DNA of 64,000 nucleotides from the NCBI GenBank assembly GCA_963680875.1, contig OY804589.1, positions 21,534,413 through 21,598,412 on the forward strand, read 5' to 3'. Source of the stretch: Bathymodiolus brooksi. Its lineage: Eukaryota; Mollusca; Bivalvia; Mytilida; Modiolidae. The notes under the pieces are model-generated. The model made no database searches, had not been told where the DNA came from, and saw only the letters and a list, made by a program, of their open reading frames with translations. The position numbers and the translations under genes are program-made. Shown piece after piece: positions 1-12,375 of the stretch; position 1 is the first letter of the stretch, and every line of letters begins with the position of its first letter.

Positions 1-489
1 GCGTTTTTTGTTTAAACTTTATTTAATCTTAGCTGCAAGCTTGCTATAAGAGTTCTTAATTTGTGTTTTATTACTCTTCGTCATTTAATATTTTTTGTAT
101 TTTCATTCATTTGGCTTCAATCCCCACTAATGAGACATAAGTTGCTGAAATCCGCATCTGGTGCAATAATTCAGCGTTTGTATGTTCCGAAATTACTGGG
201 TCAATGTCATTGTTGGTGCATGAACTATATAGTTGCATGATAGCATCATCAGCCCAGTGACTAGCAATTTTAAGAAATTGTCATCATATTATATTCTATA
301 TGAATTAAAACAAATCATTGGATTATTTTGGCCTTATTTTCTTGACATTTTGTGTTTTAATATCCTTAACAATTTGCTACATTTTTGATTTGTTGCATTA
401 AAATACAAACTACCTTATATCTTTCCTTTGTATCTATGTAATGTATATAATACGTATTTGAATTTTACATTATCCACGAAATGGAGCTA

Positions 490-1520
490 CCTTACTCCTA
501 TTCGTTGTAAGAAACAGGTATCACAAAGATATCAAAAAAAATGAACTACTTTAAATCTCTCAAACTCGTGGCATATGTATCAGAAGGTTAGCCGTGAAAA
601 TTGACTTCTTTACATCTCTCCAGTGAATGGCATACGCATAATATTTGCATCCATGGAAATAAACTACCTTACGTCTCTTCATTGTATCATATCTATATAT
701 ATATATATAGTTTCAGAAGGTTAAACAATAAACAATCATATGTCTCGCCAGTGTGAGTTTCACTATTCAGGTAACAAAATGTTGTTAGTGAAAACTTAAA
801 TCTCTCCAGTGTTTCTCATAGGTATCAGAAAGTGAAAATAAGCTACTCAAAATGATGCCCGTGTGTGATTCAGGTAGCGAAATTGTATTCATCAAAATAA
901 GTTACATTGAATCTGTTCATTGTATCACGTAGGTATCAAAGTGTTATCCGTGAAAATAAGCTACCCTGCATTACTCATGTGTGTGATATTGGTATAAAAG
1001 TAATATTCATGAAAATTAGCTACCTGGCAATCCTTTATGACATGCTATAGATATACATCATGATTTCCCTTAATTCTCTTCATTGGAAGATTATCTATGA
1101 AAACAAGCTGCATTATGTCTCCCTAGTATGTGATATTGGTATGAAAGGGTCATCCATGAAAATATGCTACATGATATTCCTCCATTACATGGTATAAGTA
1201 TCATAATATTTTCTAACTAAATATGCTACCTTGCACCTTTTAATTTTCTGATATAGCCATCAAAGCGCTATACATGAAAATATACAATCCTACAACACCC
1301 CCTGCCAGTGTTTCATACATGTACCATCAAAATAAGCTGACTTATATCTCACCATAATGTGATATTGGTATGGAACGGTTATTCATGAAAATGAACTACC
1401 TTACACCTCTCCTAATTGTGATATAAGTATCAAAGTGTTACCCATTCAAATAAGCTACGTTAGACCTTCCAAGCATGTGGCATTGATATCAGAAGGTTGT
1501 CCATGAAAACTAAGACAAAA
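490..1520. repeat. Degenerate ~60-bp minisatellite
   Basis: Successive stretches repeat the theme 'ctctccagtgtgtgatat', 'aggtatcaaagtgttatcc', 'atgaaaataagctacctt' with many substitutions, about every 60-65 bases. The homologous array in copy 2 is at 40840-41960. No coding sense is visible. It lies downstream of the TM exon of the minus-strand gene, either in its last introns or in its 3' flank. Confidence 0.75.
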
Positions 1521-4500
1521 GATATAACATATACGTCTCTACTCAATATAGTTAGTAAGTGGAAAGTGCATAGCTTGTAGGTGAATTGTTTTTTTTTTAT
1601 TCAGGTATACCTTTCCTATTTGAAGATGCAACCATTTCAGTTCATTCTCGATGGATCTTTCTAACTGTTCTTCATCTTATGGATAAATACATACATCATT
1701 TACAAATTTTATGCTGTTTTTATCGGTTTAAATTGAAATTTAATCTGACCCATATGAGTGCCGAGTGATTTGTGAGATGGTTGATCATAACTTTTATTAT
1801 GCAGAGAATATAGACAGGTGGAAGCTTTTAAATACACAGAACAACAGGGACAGCATAGCTCCGAAACCTTGCTTGTGTGTGTATGTGTAAGTGTGTATAT
1901 TTAAATTCTCTAAAGAATCAATAAAACTACACATATACATGAAGTAGGATATAAAATTAATGTCATAAGGTCCACAAAGAGCATAACTTTTCATGTTGTA
2001 TTTCAGATTGTCTAATTTTTTTATATCTGGGGTCAACATCTACTACTATTACTAATATCGAAAAAAGATTGCATTTCCAAAACTATCAATGTGTAGTTGT
2101 CTTTTCTCTGATATTTCAACAAATCAACAATCAACGGAGTAATATTGTTTTCTATAAAATCCCCACTCGTTCGTGGTTACAATTATATAATATTATTCTG
2201 TGTTTGTAAATATTCGTGCAAAACATAATTCACACGTTGTTGGATGTAATATGTATCATATCATTCAAATACTAGTTGAGCGAACTTTATCTGTTTTTTT
2301 CACTTATGTTATTGTATCAAATTGCAAAATATAAATTGTATGTTCAGATCTTGTTAAATCAAAAGACTTCACTATAGAGATAGTGACTTATTTCTCAACA
2401 GTATGACACATAATTTAATTTAAGCATGTTTTATTGTCATAAAACAACAAAACGATTCGACACCGGTTATACAAGATAAAGATGTCTTCTCTATATTACA
2501 CATGCCTATAAAGAACACAATAAGTGTATATATTGCACTGCATGTACGAAGAGAGGAAGATTTCTAGCTAGCCCTCTAGCCTTCACTTATTTATTCACTC
2601 CTCCAAATAGCGATAAGTCAATATCACTCTGAGGTAGTCTTTGGCTGCATAACAAAACATATTTTTCATCTTAGCGTTACTCGTCTGTAATATGATTTTT
2701 TTCTATGATTCTTCAGATGATCGTGTTTACGTAAATGACATCATTTTGTCTGTGCGTCGGTGATTCTACAATAACGAAGAAGTAATCAATATTTCCAACT
2801 ATATTAAGTATACGGTAATATCAAGAAAATACTTTCATTGTATTATTGCCAGTATCATTTCTGTTTTGATGTCTACATGTGCTAAGGCTTATTATATGCA
2901 TTAGATAAAGAAAACAATTAATCCATTGGCCAATTGTAATGAGAATCACATGATATAATTTGGACATTTTATTTCTAAAAAAAAAAGTGTTTAATACTGT
3001 TGCCCGGTGAATAATTCCTTTATTTACTGGTAGGTAACCACCAGCAAGCCTCTGAACGAACACGTGTTATATCACACACACGATACGTAATTACTCTAGG
3101 CAAACAGAGTAATGGCGGTGTCAAAGATGTGAAGCTCCACTAACGTTAACGGTAACACAAATAGGCCAAGGAGGGGACAACGATATGTTTTACATAACCT
3201 ATTGGTTACCGGTAGGGATTTTAACTTTGCGACACCTGAAGCATTTATTGAAATATTGAGGAAAGTTTACGTTGATGCGAGGAAAAAATCTTAACATTAA
3301 TATACATGTAATAAACAAAACAGATTAAACGGAAAACTTAAAATACTTCATTAGCATAAAATTAGAACTTATAATTGATCTCTTCGAAGTGTTTAGTTGC
3401 TTAAAAGACACACCATCAAATGACTCTGTTTTATCTCTTCAGCATAAGAAAATTGAGAAGGTATTTTTCTATATATCGTATATCAATTTTCCAAGAAAAT
3501 GCGAATAATAAATAAAAGTCAGGAGAAAATACAAGTTAAAACCGCTATGCCGTATTGGTTTGTGCATGGACGATCGTGGGTTAAATTCCAGGCTAAAAAC
3601 AAAGACTATAAAATTGACATTGGTTACAATTCAGCCAATATCGCGGTAGTAAAGTGTAAATTAGGATATGTGATTGGTTTGTTTTGTGTCGGGATGATGT
3701 ATCCATGGAACAACTGTTGATTATGTGTATCAGTAGTATCAATATCAAAGCTTAATATCTTATCAACAGGGAACGCTTTGTCGCCATGATATAGATAGTA
3801 ACTGGTTATTTCTCTATAGCCTCCAAGCATCTAATCACCCACACATCCAACAGTAATCTAAGTCAATAACTAAGCATATTCCAAAACAGTTTCAGAGGAA
3901 GATTGTATAGGTTTGTAAGGGGAAACTATCGTTTTCCTATTTTAATGAGTTTTTGTGTGATGAACATGGTATTTAATGCTTTGAATAAATAAGTAACAGA
4001 TATGTAAACGTTCCATTTTACCACAATCATTCTACAGACCTGTATTCTGTTGTAATCCACTATATATATGTAAATCTGAGTTGGAGAGTCTAAAAGACAA
4101 GACACATAAACACTGTTATACTAAAGTGACATACCTGTTATTTATTGGAGACAAGTTATTAAATAGTTATTCGTTCTGGCTGGAACTCAACACCTACCAA
4201 CATGAAAATCATATTTGTGTTCATCTTGCCCAAAATCTCGAATTGAAAATTAAACCTCAAGTCACGTCAAAATAATCAAATATATCTATATTTAGCAGTT
4301 AATCTATCATATCAAAGAAACTACCACTCAACTATAGGAAACACTTTCATCGTCATCATATGATATCAGGTTTTATCATAACAAGGCATATCCTACTATT
4401 TATATCGTGACATATATATCAACTGTTTCTATGACTTAGTATTGATCTACGTATGCAATATATCTCCCATCATCATTAACACCAATGAATGGTTTTGTGA

Positions 4501-5320
4501 ATCAAAGATACTAGGTATCACAAAACGGTAACAATTGTTCATAGAACTTTCTAACACTACTTCGGGTTTGTATTTTATATTTATTTCTGATTGTATCTTT
4601 TAAGATCCATTGACCAGTATGTTTTCCCACTCTTTCGACAGTATGGTAATATTGATATAATTTTAAAGTGATGATCTATAGGGTGGGGGTTGACAGAAGA
4701 GTGGTTGGTTTTCCTATGATTGGATATATTGTCGACAACAGCTATATGTTCAAATGTATTGGTACATTTCGTATATCTTGCTCCATAACGATAATAAACG
4801 GAGGAGCAAAAATACCCCACCATCAGAACAATTCTAAAATACAATAGATATATCGTAGATAAGGAGGAAAATACAATAGATATATCGTAGACAAGGAGGC
4901 AAAATACAATAGATATATCACAGAAAAGGAGGAAAAAGTGACATTTATAAAAACACATTCATGTGACTTATCACCTTCCTGCCTTGAAAAGTGGCTGCTT
5001 AACTAGCTCCTTGGGACCAAGTGTTTTCTAAATGTGAGTAAAATGCCTACATTCACATTAATGATACAGAAACACACAGTCATTTTAATTTTGCACTTTC
5101 AGCTGTTATTTTGTTTGTTGAATGTATTCAGTACTCACCCAGTGTCTCCAGTTTTGTCATAAATGGCACTTTCTGCTATCAATAGAAATTAAACTTTATA
5201 AAGTAAATAATGTTTTAAATTCGTTGAATTACGGTTAGCATTTACAAATTTCAAACCTCTAACTTGTATTGTTTTCTGACTTCTTGGTATTACTATTCTC
5301 ACTTCTTCATAAAACACAAT
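1521..5320. other. Duplicated 3' flank or intron, no supported gene
   Basis: About 3.8 kb matching 41961-48246 of copy 2 (which has the recombinase element inserted). Two short plus-strand reading frames are recognisable in both copies: one near 3161-3292 (open and with a start in copy 2 at 46116-46307) and one at 3499-3720 (copy 2 46452-46673). I recognise neither. Copy 1 has lost the start and has an early stop in the first. A 34-bp unit containing 'aatacaatagatatatcgta' occurs three times at 4836-4935 but about once in copy 2. Confidence 0.5.
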
Positions 5321-5655
5321 GGTGGGGTAATAGTCAGCGTGCTCGTCTCGAGTGCGGTATATCGTGTGTTCGAAACCCGTTCGGGTCAATCCAAAGACTA
5401 TTTAATTGGTATATTTTGCTTCTCTGCAAATCACGCGTCACTAAGGAGAAAGACCAAAGACTGGTCGGCTCAGAATGAGAATAATGTGTTAGAGTGGAGA
5501 GATATGCCTACCCGCGGAGTTGTTTCAGTAAACTAGCACTAATTCCAACAAAGCGGACATCATTATCATCGACTATGTAACTTGTTCTTGTCATGATATA
5601 GCTGCAAAAATTCCCCAGTGGCGTTAAACAACACGCACACACACTCACTCTCTTC
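5321..5655 (+). mobile_element. tRNA-derived SINE (family 1)
   Basis: The head has a pol III A-box-like stretch (GGGGTAATAGTCAGCGTGC) and a B box (GTGTTCGAAACCC). A conserved body follows (GACTGGTCGGCTCAGAAT ... CAGTAAACTAGCACTA), then the tail ATATAGCTGCAAAAATTCCC...GGCGTTAAACAAC and a CA-rich simple repeat. The same insertion is shared with copy 2 (48247-48597), so it predates the duplication; a separate family member is at 39970-40315. It is not a tRNA gene, because the tRNA-like part does not fold fully and is fused to the body. Confidence 0.8.
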
Positions 5656-6955
5656 TTCATAATCATATCATAGTTTTATGAGTTATTATGAGTCTTTCAA
5701 AACACAGTTATCATTGTCGTAGAGTTTGTTGGTAAATCAGCCACGATTCCGTTGAAATCATTTTTTCCGTTTTCTTCTCCATTTTCCGACATAATTATGT
5801 CTGATACGATACGTACTGAAGCATTGTGTTTCAACTATTTGTAGACATGCTTTCCATATGAACTTAATATTTTCTGTTTCCTTATATGCATTTGGGATAT
5901 AACTTTACCGGGATGCCATTAATGTGACAAATATTGCCTACCCTGCTGGAGAACCTTAACTCAACATTGGTTTGTATGCGGTTCGTGATATTTGATGTTT
6001 TGACTCATGGTTTTTCATATGTTTTTGATTTGTTTTTATTTTTGTCTTGTTTTTGTTTTTGTTTTTGTCTGTTTTTGTTTTCCTTTTGTCTTGTTTTTTT
6101 TAATATTTTGTTTACTTTTTTTTTATCATACTTTCACTTTAATATCTTTACGGAATTAAGCATGTTTGTCCTATAAATAAAAGGGAAAACATGCACACGT
6201 GTCTCAAATTTTCCACGCATGTTCTTCAATGTGCATAGCACTACAAATGACATATGTACTGTTTATGTAATAATTGTTGATTTTGAATGCATACACATAT
6301 ATTTGAGTCAGATATGATAAATAAAATATTGAGTTGAGTGTTGAAATGAACTTTTAAAACAGATAGAGTTAAACAGTGATAATCTCATATAATGTGACAT
6401 TACATGCTCATCGTAGTCGACTTATATGGTAAAGCTTACATATGCATGTACCAGTGCTTTCCCCTTAATGATATATTAACTAACTGACCAATCCGAGCTT
6501 AGAGCATATACTGAAGCAGTCATTTAAAAAAAAAGACCAGTTTGCTTTGTTGTAGATTGGATTTTTTCTTACTGTAATGGCATAAATATGGTCAAAATGC
6601 ATTTATTGAATAAGGATTATCTTTAGCCCAAATTTGCTCGGATTTATTTGTATTTTAGTCTTTTATGGAGGTCTTCAAGCATGACATATAAATACTGAAT
6701 TTCTGGGTATGACGTTACTATTTTTAGAGTAGGGGATATTACAGAGCATGGTATTTCACTACTTTGGTAGAAAATTTAAAACAAAAATAGTGGTTTTACA
6801 CCTTATCATCGTTTTAATGATATATGCAAGACACTATTAATTGCATAGAAGTTTTGTTGTACATGTATTGTTGCTTGCAATTCTCCGATATCACCCATAA
6901 TATGACCAGCCCCGGATTCGTAACATGAGTAACCGTCCTTGTTTCGTCAATTCAC
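5656..6955. other. Intron/flank, no gene seen
   Basis: AT-rich sequence shared with copy 2 (48598-49687). A T-rich, low-complexity run with TTTTTGT repeats lies at 6020-6125. Copy 1 carries a stretch at about 6640-6840 that copy 2 mostly lacks, replaced by shorter unrelated sequence. I see no exon. Confidence 0.5.
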
Positions 6956-7060
6956 TCATGTATCTATTTAGATCTATGCATATTCAATCTATTTAGATCT
7001 ATGCATATTCAATCTATTTAAATATATGCATATTCAATCTATTTAGATCTATGCTTATTC
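6956..7060. repeat. 25-bp tandem repeat beside TM exon donor
   Basis: About four units of CTATTTAGATCTATGCATATTCAAT, ending within a few bases of the splice donor of the TM exon (7065). Copy 2 has about eight units at the equivalent place (49688-49893). The array is therefore in the intron immediately 3' of the TM exon and has changed length since the duplication. Confidence 0.85.
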
Positions 7061-7064
7061 ATAC

Positions 7065-7193
7065 CTGGTTTTCTAAGTCTATATCGCTTCAGAATATAAA
7101 TAAATACAATAAGTAATCCTATAACTACAGCTGTTGATCCAATGCCAGCTCCAATACCAATTGTTGCCGAACTGTTGTCATCCTCGGATCCTA
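7065..7193 (-). CDS. Transmembrane exon of Ig/TSP1 receptor-like gene, copy 1
   Basis: A 129-bp exon (43 codons) bounded by acceptor ...AACAG and donor GTATGAAT, phase 1 at both ends like the other exons. It encodes a short acidic and serine-rich juxtamembrane segment (EDDNSS), then a hydrophobic stretch of about 22 residues rich in G, I, V and L, then a basic stop-transfer sequence (LKRYRLRKPG). This is a classic type I single-pass membrane anchor, placing the Ig and TSP1 modules outside the cell. The copy 2 exon (49897-50025) is nearly identical. Cytoplasmic exons should lie at lower coordinates; none could be identified. Confidence 0.85.
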
Positions 7194-8363
7194 CTGTTAA
7201 AAGGGAGGTTCATCATGAAATATACTATCGTTGTCGTATGTTATTTTATGTAGAGCGGCCGATGTTGTTGCGAGCGTATATGTTAGTTAGATTTTTATTT
7301 ACCTATGCAAAAGGTGCCCATCAGCGAGATAAATTACTGTCCCTGACGAGATTTACTTGACAGATATGGTCTATTTGGTCCATTCAGTGACCCCGTGAAT
7401 ATTTATATGGTGAATGATATGTAATTATATGTGATCCCACCACAGAAACTAGATATTAGTAAAATGTTGAAATGGTATTGACATCATTCTAGCTTTGTTT
7501 CTGTAAAATGTCATTTTTACACACAGCAAAGATCTGTATGCTTAACTGTATCATTACAATGCATTGCATACAATTTAATATGTACAGGCGCCGATACATT
7601 TGAAAATATACAATTCCCTCACGAATAATCCATTGTCGTAAGCAGTCATGAATTGAAAGTGAATCTTTTGAATGCACAAGCGAGGGACAAAACAATACAG
7701 GTGCGCCATATTGGCGTTCGTATAGAACTATAATTGCTAAGTCACATCCACTTGATATACAGGCATGTTGTATTATCTTCATTTTCCGTGTACATGTACA
7801 AAAATAAACTACATATTTAGAGAGAAAACATACAGATAATACATGTTGCAAAATGGCTTTCTTTTTAAATAATTAGCGATATCAGAAATCAATTTACGAG
7901 GACAAAAATACAAATTGGAATGTATTTTCTTTCTTTGATAACAAAATAATTATTTAATTTTTGTAATGTTAGTATGCACAACGGCCCTGAACAAATACAT
8001 GACATCACTTTTGAATAATGCCCATAGCTTGACCGATAATCCGCACGTGCGAATTAAAATATATCCGTAGTTTAATTATTACATTGTTTATATAGCCAAC
8101 GGAGGACGTCATATTATAGTTTTATATTCTGTATTCATTTAATTTTATTTCATTTAATCTTTGAAATATGAATTAAAACACAAACTGATAGAATAAATAT
8201 ATTTTCACTTTCTGGCTATATGTATTATTATTCACATTGTTTCACTCTCACAGGTAAGCACCATTCTACTGGTCAACGTACAAAGTCATATACACTTAAC
8301 TCAGTAGAACGGAATACAAACATACACTATATATTTACTGAATTAAACAATTCTAAAATTTAC
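7194..8363 (-). other. Intron between TM exon and last TSP1 exon
   Basis: Intron of about 1.17 kb, also present in copy 2 (50026-51204). The reading frame at 7489-7851 (minus) has a partner in copy 2 at 50308-50691, but it lacks splice sites that fit the phase-1 pattern and has no recognisable domain, so I treat it as non-coding. Confidence 0.6.
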
Positions 8364-8534
8364 CTGAACACAACTTTATAGAGCATGAATGAATTTCTGT
8401 GTCATTTCCTTCACAGTTTGAACCCCCATGTGCAGGCTCTGGATTGTTACATTCATGATATCGTGACCACGATCCACTACCACATGTCGCTGAGCATGAA
8501 TTCCAATCTTGCCATGTACCCCAGTTTCCATTTA
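8364..8534 (-). CDS. TSP1 domain exon, type A (A3), copy 1
   Basis: A 171-bp phase-1 exon, acceptor ...ATATTTAG and donor GTAAATTT. It encodes one thrombospondin type 1 repeat: VNGNWGTWQDWNSCSATCG then GSWSRYHEC and six cysteines in the TSP1 pattern. WxxWxxW is the usual C-mannosylation motif, and CSATCGSG fits the CxxS/TCxxG O-fucosylation motif. It is the most membrane-proximal TSP1 repeat. It resembles the exons at 9530 and 10496 closely enough that they must be recent tandem duplicates. Confidence 0.9.
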
Positions 8535-9529
8535 CTAAATATATAAAATGAAATATAAGAAAAACGATAACAATTGAAAAATCACCTAAATATAATTGTC
8601 TGTATTGTCTCAATCATCATGGAGTTTACAAATTGCCGTCCACATTGAATATTTGCTATTTATCACGATTTTACCATTTGTGGACCGATTGCTGTCCGCG
8701 TATATTTCCTTAAGACGGAAATGCATCGGCACTTTTGTCGACATTGCTATCCATTTCGAACGTATAGAACCATACAAATATGGACGGTACATAGGATGAT
8801 ATTGCTGTTGCTACATAAGTTTTACACACAAAATAAACGTGACCTGATATTTGCCTATGTTAACCATGTCTTTCATTTCACACCATATGTCTAAGTCAGA
8901 CCATATAAGCCACCGGTGTACAAAGTTCAAAGATATTACAAATGTAACATTAACTAAAACAAAGACACGATTGAGTGATTGATTGTTGTTTATCGTGAGC
9001 AGTATCTGGTCTATTTGCGTGATGTGAACCATTGTACACACCAGGGGTCTCTTGTTGATATTTCCCATCAAAACAGAAAGTGAATGTAATTACAACTTGT
9101 TTCGCAAAGGACAACAGGTACAAATGAGAAAGATGTACCATAAAAGCCTTATTTCGGTTTATATATAAACTTAGTATGGGATACATTATATTATATACTT
9201 TTTTCCTAGCTTCCTATTAGTGTTCTCAATCCTCTATCAATCTACTAGTTCGATTACGTCACATTAATCCATTGCAAAAGATCAATATCTAGAACTGAGT
9301 TGATCACCTCCTATCAAATTTATTACCGAGTTTGCTATGCCTGTAAGAGGTCATTTATGTTTTGAAATCTTTTAATGAGACAATTAACATTCAAACTGAT
9401 AAACACAACTATAATTTCGCTTTCTTGTCAAAGGTATCATTGATTGCATTGTCACATACACTTAATTCAGTAGAACGCAGTACACACATACATCATGTAT
9501 TCCCTGAGTTAATGTATTCTTAAATTTAC

Positions 9530-9700
9530 CTGGACACAACTTCATAGAGCACGATTCAATGTCTGTGTCATTTCCTTGACAGTTCGAACCCCCATGTGCA
9601 GGCTGTGGATTGTTACATTCATGATATCGTGACCTTGATCCACTACCACATGTCACTGAACATGAATTCCAATCCTGCCATGTACCCCAGTTTCCATTTA
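9530..9700 (-). CDS. TSP1 domain exon, type A (A2), copy 1
   Basis: A 171-bp phase-1 exon with acceptor ...ATATTTAG and donor GTAAATTT. It encodes a complete TSP1 repeat with WGTWQDW, CSVTCGSG and the six expected cysteines, ending CSMKLCPG. It differs from A3 by few residues (for example PQPAHGG against PEPAHGG). The conserved CSVTCGSG is an O-fucosylation consensus. Nothing suggests inactivation. Confidence 0.9.
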
Positions 9701-10495
9701 CTAAATATATAAAATGAAATATAATTGTCTTTATTATCGCAATCATCATAAAGTTTACAAGTTGCCCTCCACGTTGCAAATTTGCTATTTATCAGGATTT
9801 TGCCGTTTGTGGACATTACTGTCTGCGAATATTTCCTAAAGACAGAAAAGCATTCGCACTGTTGTCGACACTGTTATCCATTTCGAACGTATAGAACCAT
9901 ACAAATATGGACGGTACATAGGATGATATTGCTGATTGATTGTTGTTTATCGTCAGCAATATCTTATCTATTTGCGTGATGTGAACCATTGTACACACCA
10001 GTGGTCTCTTGTTGATATTTCCCATCAAAACAGAAAGTGAATGTAATTACAACTTGTTTCGCAAAAGACAACAGGTACAAATGAGAAAGATGTACCATAA
10101 AAGCCATATTTTGGCTTATATATAAACTTAGTATGGGATACATTATATTATATACTTTTTCCCTATCTTTCTATTAGTGTTCTCATTATTCCTCTATCTA
10201 TCTATCCTCTATGCTAGTTCGATTACGTCACATTAATCCATTGCAAAAGATCAATATCTAGAACTGAGTTGATCACCTCCTATCAAATTTATTACAGTTT
10301 GTTATGCCTGTAAGAGCTCATTTATGTTTTGAAATCTTTTAATGAGACAGTTAACATTTAAACTGATACAAAAACTATAATTTTGCTTTCTTGTCGAAGG
10401 TATAATTGATTACATTGTCACATACACTTACTTCAGTAGAACGCAGTACACACATACGTCATGTATTCCCTGAATTAAACTATTCTAAAATTTAC

Positions 10496-10666
10496 CAGTA
10501 CACAACTTCACAGAGCACGATTCAATTTCTGTGTCATTTCCTTGACAGTTTGAACCACCATGTGCAGGCTCTGGATTGTTACATTCCTGATATCGTGACC
10601 TTGATCCACTACCACATGTCACTGAACATGAATTCCAATCTTGCCATGCACCCCAGTTTCCATTTA
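10496..10666 (-). CDS. TSP1 domain exon, type A (A1), copy 1
   Basis: A 171-bp phase-1 exon encoding a complete TSP1 repeat: NWGAWQDWNSC, CSVTCGSG, RSRYQEC, ending CSVKLCTG. Same splice signals as its neighbours. It is the first of the three type A repeats after the type B repeats in transcript order. Its best counterpart in copy 2 is at 56153-56323, which shares WGAW. Confidence 0.9.
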
Positions 10667-11116
10667 CTAAATATATAAAATGAAATATAATTGTCTTTAT
10701 TATCGCAATCATCATAAAGTTTACAAGTGGCCGTTCACATTGAAAATTAGCTATTTATCACGATTTTATCGTTTGTGGACATTACTATCCGCACATATTT
10801 CCTAAAGACAGAAAAGCATCCGCATTTTTGTCGAAACTGTTATCCATTTCGAACGTATAGAACCATACAAATATGGACGGCATATATTATGATATTGCTG
10901 TTGTTACATAAGTTGTACACACAAAATAAACGTGACCTGATAGTACAAATGTATTTGTTTTATTACCTTTTAAAGACTCCCAATTTTGGATACTCTTTTG
11001 CATATATTTAATTATTCTATAAGACGACCTTAGAGTCTACATTGTATACATAAGCTGAATTGACCACGTTAGGACAGTAGTGAGTAAATGCTTACACATA
11101 TAACTCTAACACATAC

Positions 11117-11290
11117 CTGAACATGAGATGGCTGTAGAGCACGAACCAGTTTCATTTTCCAATCCTAGGCAAGGAGAACCGCCATTTACAGGTGACGGAT
11201 TATCACAGGTTCTATTTCGTGTCCTTGTTCCTCCAACACATGTCTTTGTACAAGGAGTCCAGCTTCCCCATAAACTCCACTTTCCATTTA
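11117..11290 (-). CDS. TSP1 domain exon, type B (B2), copy 1
   Basis: A 174-bp phase-1 exon, acceptor ...TTCTATTAG and donor GTATGTG. It encodes VNGKWSLWGSWTPCTKTC, then VGGTRTRNRTC, PSPVNGGSPC and a C-terminal CSTAISCSG. This subtype is one codon longer than type A and keeps WxxWxxW and CTKTCVGG, which fits the O-fucosylation consensus. Its close relative is 19425-19598. Between them sits an 8.1-kb intron carrying three SINEs and a LINE. Confidence 0.88.
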
Positions 11291-11611
11291 CTAATAGAAA
11301 AATGATAGGCGTTGTTGATGAAGGTTGATATTATGACTTTTCTAACTTAAGTACAGCATATTTCAATTAAATATCAAATATATCTGTTGATTTTCTATGT
11401 TGTTGATGTATTGCACACAATATCAAAGAATGTTATACTACAATAATTCCTGTTTATCAAAGCAGTTAGTTATTTTGATGGACATGATAAATAGTGTAAC
11501 ATCAGTTTTAGCTATCAAGAATGGTATTCAATTTCATAAAATATCCTTATGCAACTACCTGTTCCTTTTTCTTTGTTGATAATTTAGTCAAAGTATAGAG
11601 CATATTCGTCT

Positions 11612-11760
11612 GACAATTTAACCCAGCAGTGTTAGAATTAGATTTGTGAGCTGGCAAATTGTATGTACTCGACGGGATTCAACTCATACCATTGCTACAC
11701 TGCAGTAATTCGCTTAGCCTTATGTCCAGTGCCCTAGATCACTCTGTCACATCCGCTGTC
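11612..11760 (-). mobile_element. tRNA-derived SINE (family 2), copy a
   Basis: Read on the minus strand, the head GCGGATGTGACAGAGTGATC resembles a Ser/Leu tRNA 5' half, followed by the GACATAAGGCTAAGCGA stretch and a degraded B box. The body is CAGCTCACAAATCTAATTCT. Related copies are at 12215-12375 and 12665-12806. It ends against a TA-rich simple repeat. tRNA-derived, but not a functional tRNA gene. Confidence 0.7.
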
Positions 11761-12214
11761 TATTGATATATATATATTGGCTGAACATCACAAAGAAATG
11801 GCTGTATTTACTTGTTGAATTACACTTTTTTTGGCATAGAAACTGTACTTTTACACAGTGAACATAAATCTGCTGAAAGTTTTGTAAATGAAATGTATTC
11901 AATACAATATGTTTGATATAATAATCCGGATGTAAACCGTTACATCTGTCTGTGGCCATGAATTTTAACTATTGTGTTTTATTCCATAAACTAATCACCC
12001 ACGACTAGACATTCTATCATCGTGATCAGTAGGTAATTGACTATCAATATTATCTACTGATATAGATACTGGGATAATACCAACAAATGATGTACATACT
12101 CTGGTAATATATGTCTCTTCATTACATAACTCTGAGTAATTTCTTTTGTACATGCCTCTTTATTTGATTATTGGCATCGTATTTGTTTATGGATAATTTA
12201 TATATATATATATA

Positions 12215-12375
12215 AATACGTCTGAAAATTAAACCAAACAGTGTTAGAATTAGATCTATGAGCTGACAAATTTTGTTCTTCTCTCGACGGGATTTGGACC
12301 CCATTGATACACTACAGCACCAATCGCTTAGCCTTATGTCCAGCGCCGTTAACTACTCGGCCACATCCGCTATCT
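12215..12375 (-). mobile_element. tRNA-derived SINE (family 2), copy b
   Basis: Best preserved of the three. The head GCGGATGTGGCCGAGTAGTT is a clear Ser/Leu tRNA-like A-box region; GGTCCAAATCCCGTCGAG is the B-box region. The body ends near a (TA)n tract. No anticodon arm or CCA-end folding would make this a tRNA. Confidence 0.78.

Larger units (their letters stand above)
8364..11000 (-). repeat. Tandemly duplicated TSP1 exon plus intron unit (three units)
   Basis: Exon and flanking intron sequence recur together. Donor-to-donor spacing is 1166 bp (8364 to 9530) and 966 bp (9530 to 10496). The shorter unit lacks about 170-200 bp present at 8806-8980 in the longer one. Intron landmarks such as TTAATCCATTGCAAAAGATC and CTTGTTTCGCAAA appear in each complete unit. 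The third unit's intron diverges after about 10,940. This is expansion of a single ancestral TSP1 exon. Confidence 0.85.
1..11290. repeat. Segmental duplication, copy 1 (3' half of Ig/TSP1 gene)
   Basis: This block aligns by eye, in the same orientation, with 40378-56992 once two insertions in the latter are removed. It covers the 3' flank, the TM exon and TSP1 exons of the minus-strand receptor gene. The first base of the window is already inside the match, so the duplication may extend further left. Point differences and small indels separate the copies, and several internal minisatellites differ in copy number. Copy 1 serves as the empty-site reference for the insertions in copy 2. Bases 1-490 hold no gene I can support. 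Confidence 0.9.

Noticed and set aside
3624..3830. Minus-strand frame as a tail exon
   Set aside because: Phase 1 entry at the obvious acceptor meets a stop at once, and the copy 2 counterpart has a TAG.
4581..4958. Minus-strand frame as a possible cytoplasmic-tail exon of the receptor
   Set aside because: A phase-1 acceptor can be imagined, but the copy 2 counterpart (47545-47770) has at least two stops and no domain is recognised.
12215..12375. tRNA gene
   Set aside because: Only A- and B-box-like parts are present; the sequence continues into a SINE body with sister copies nearby.
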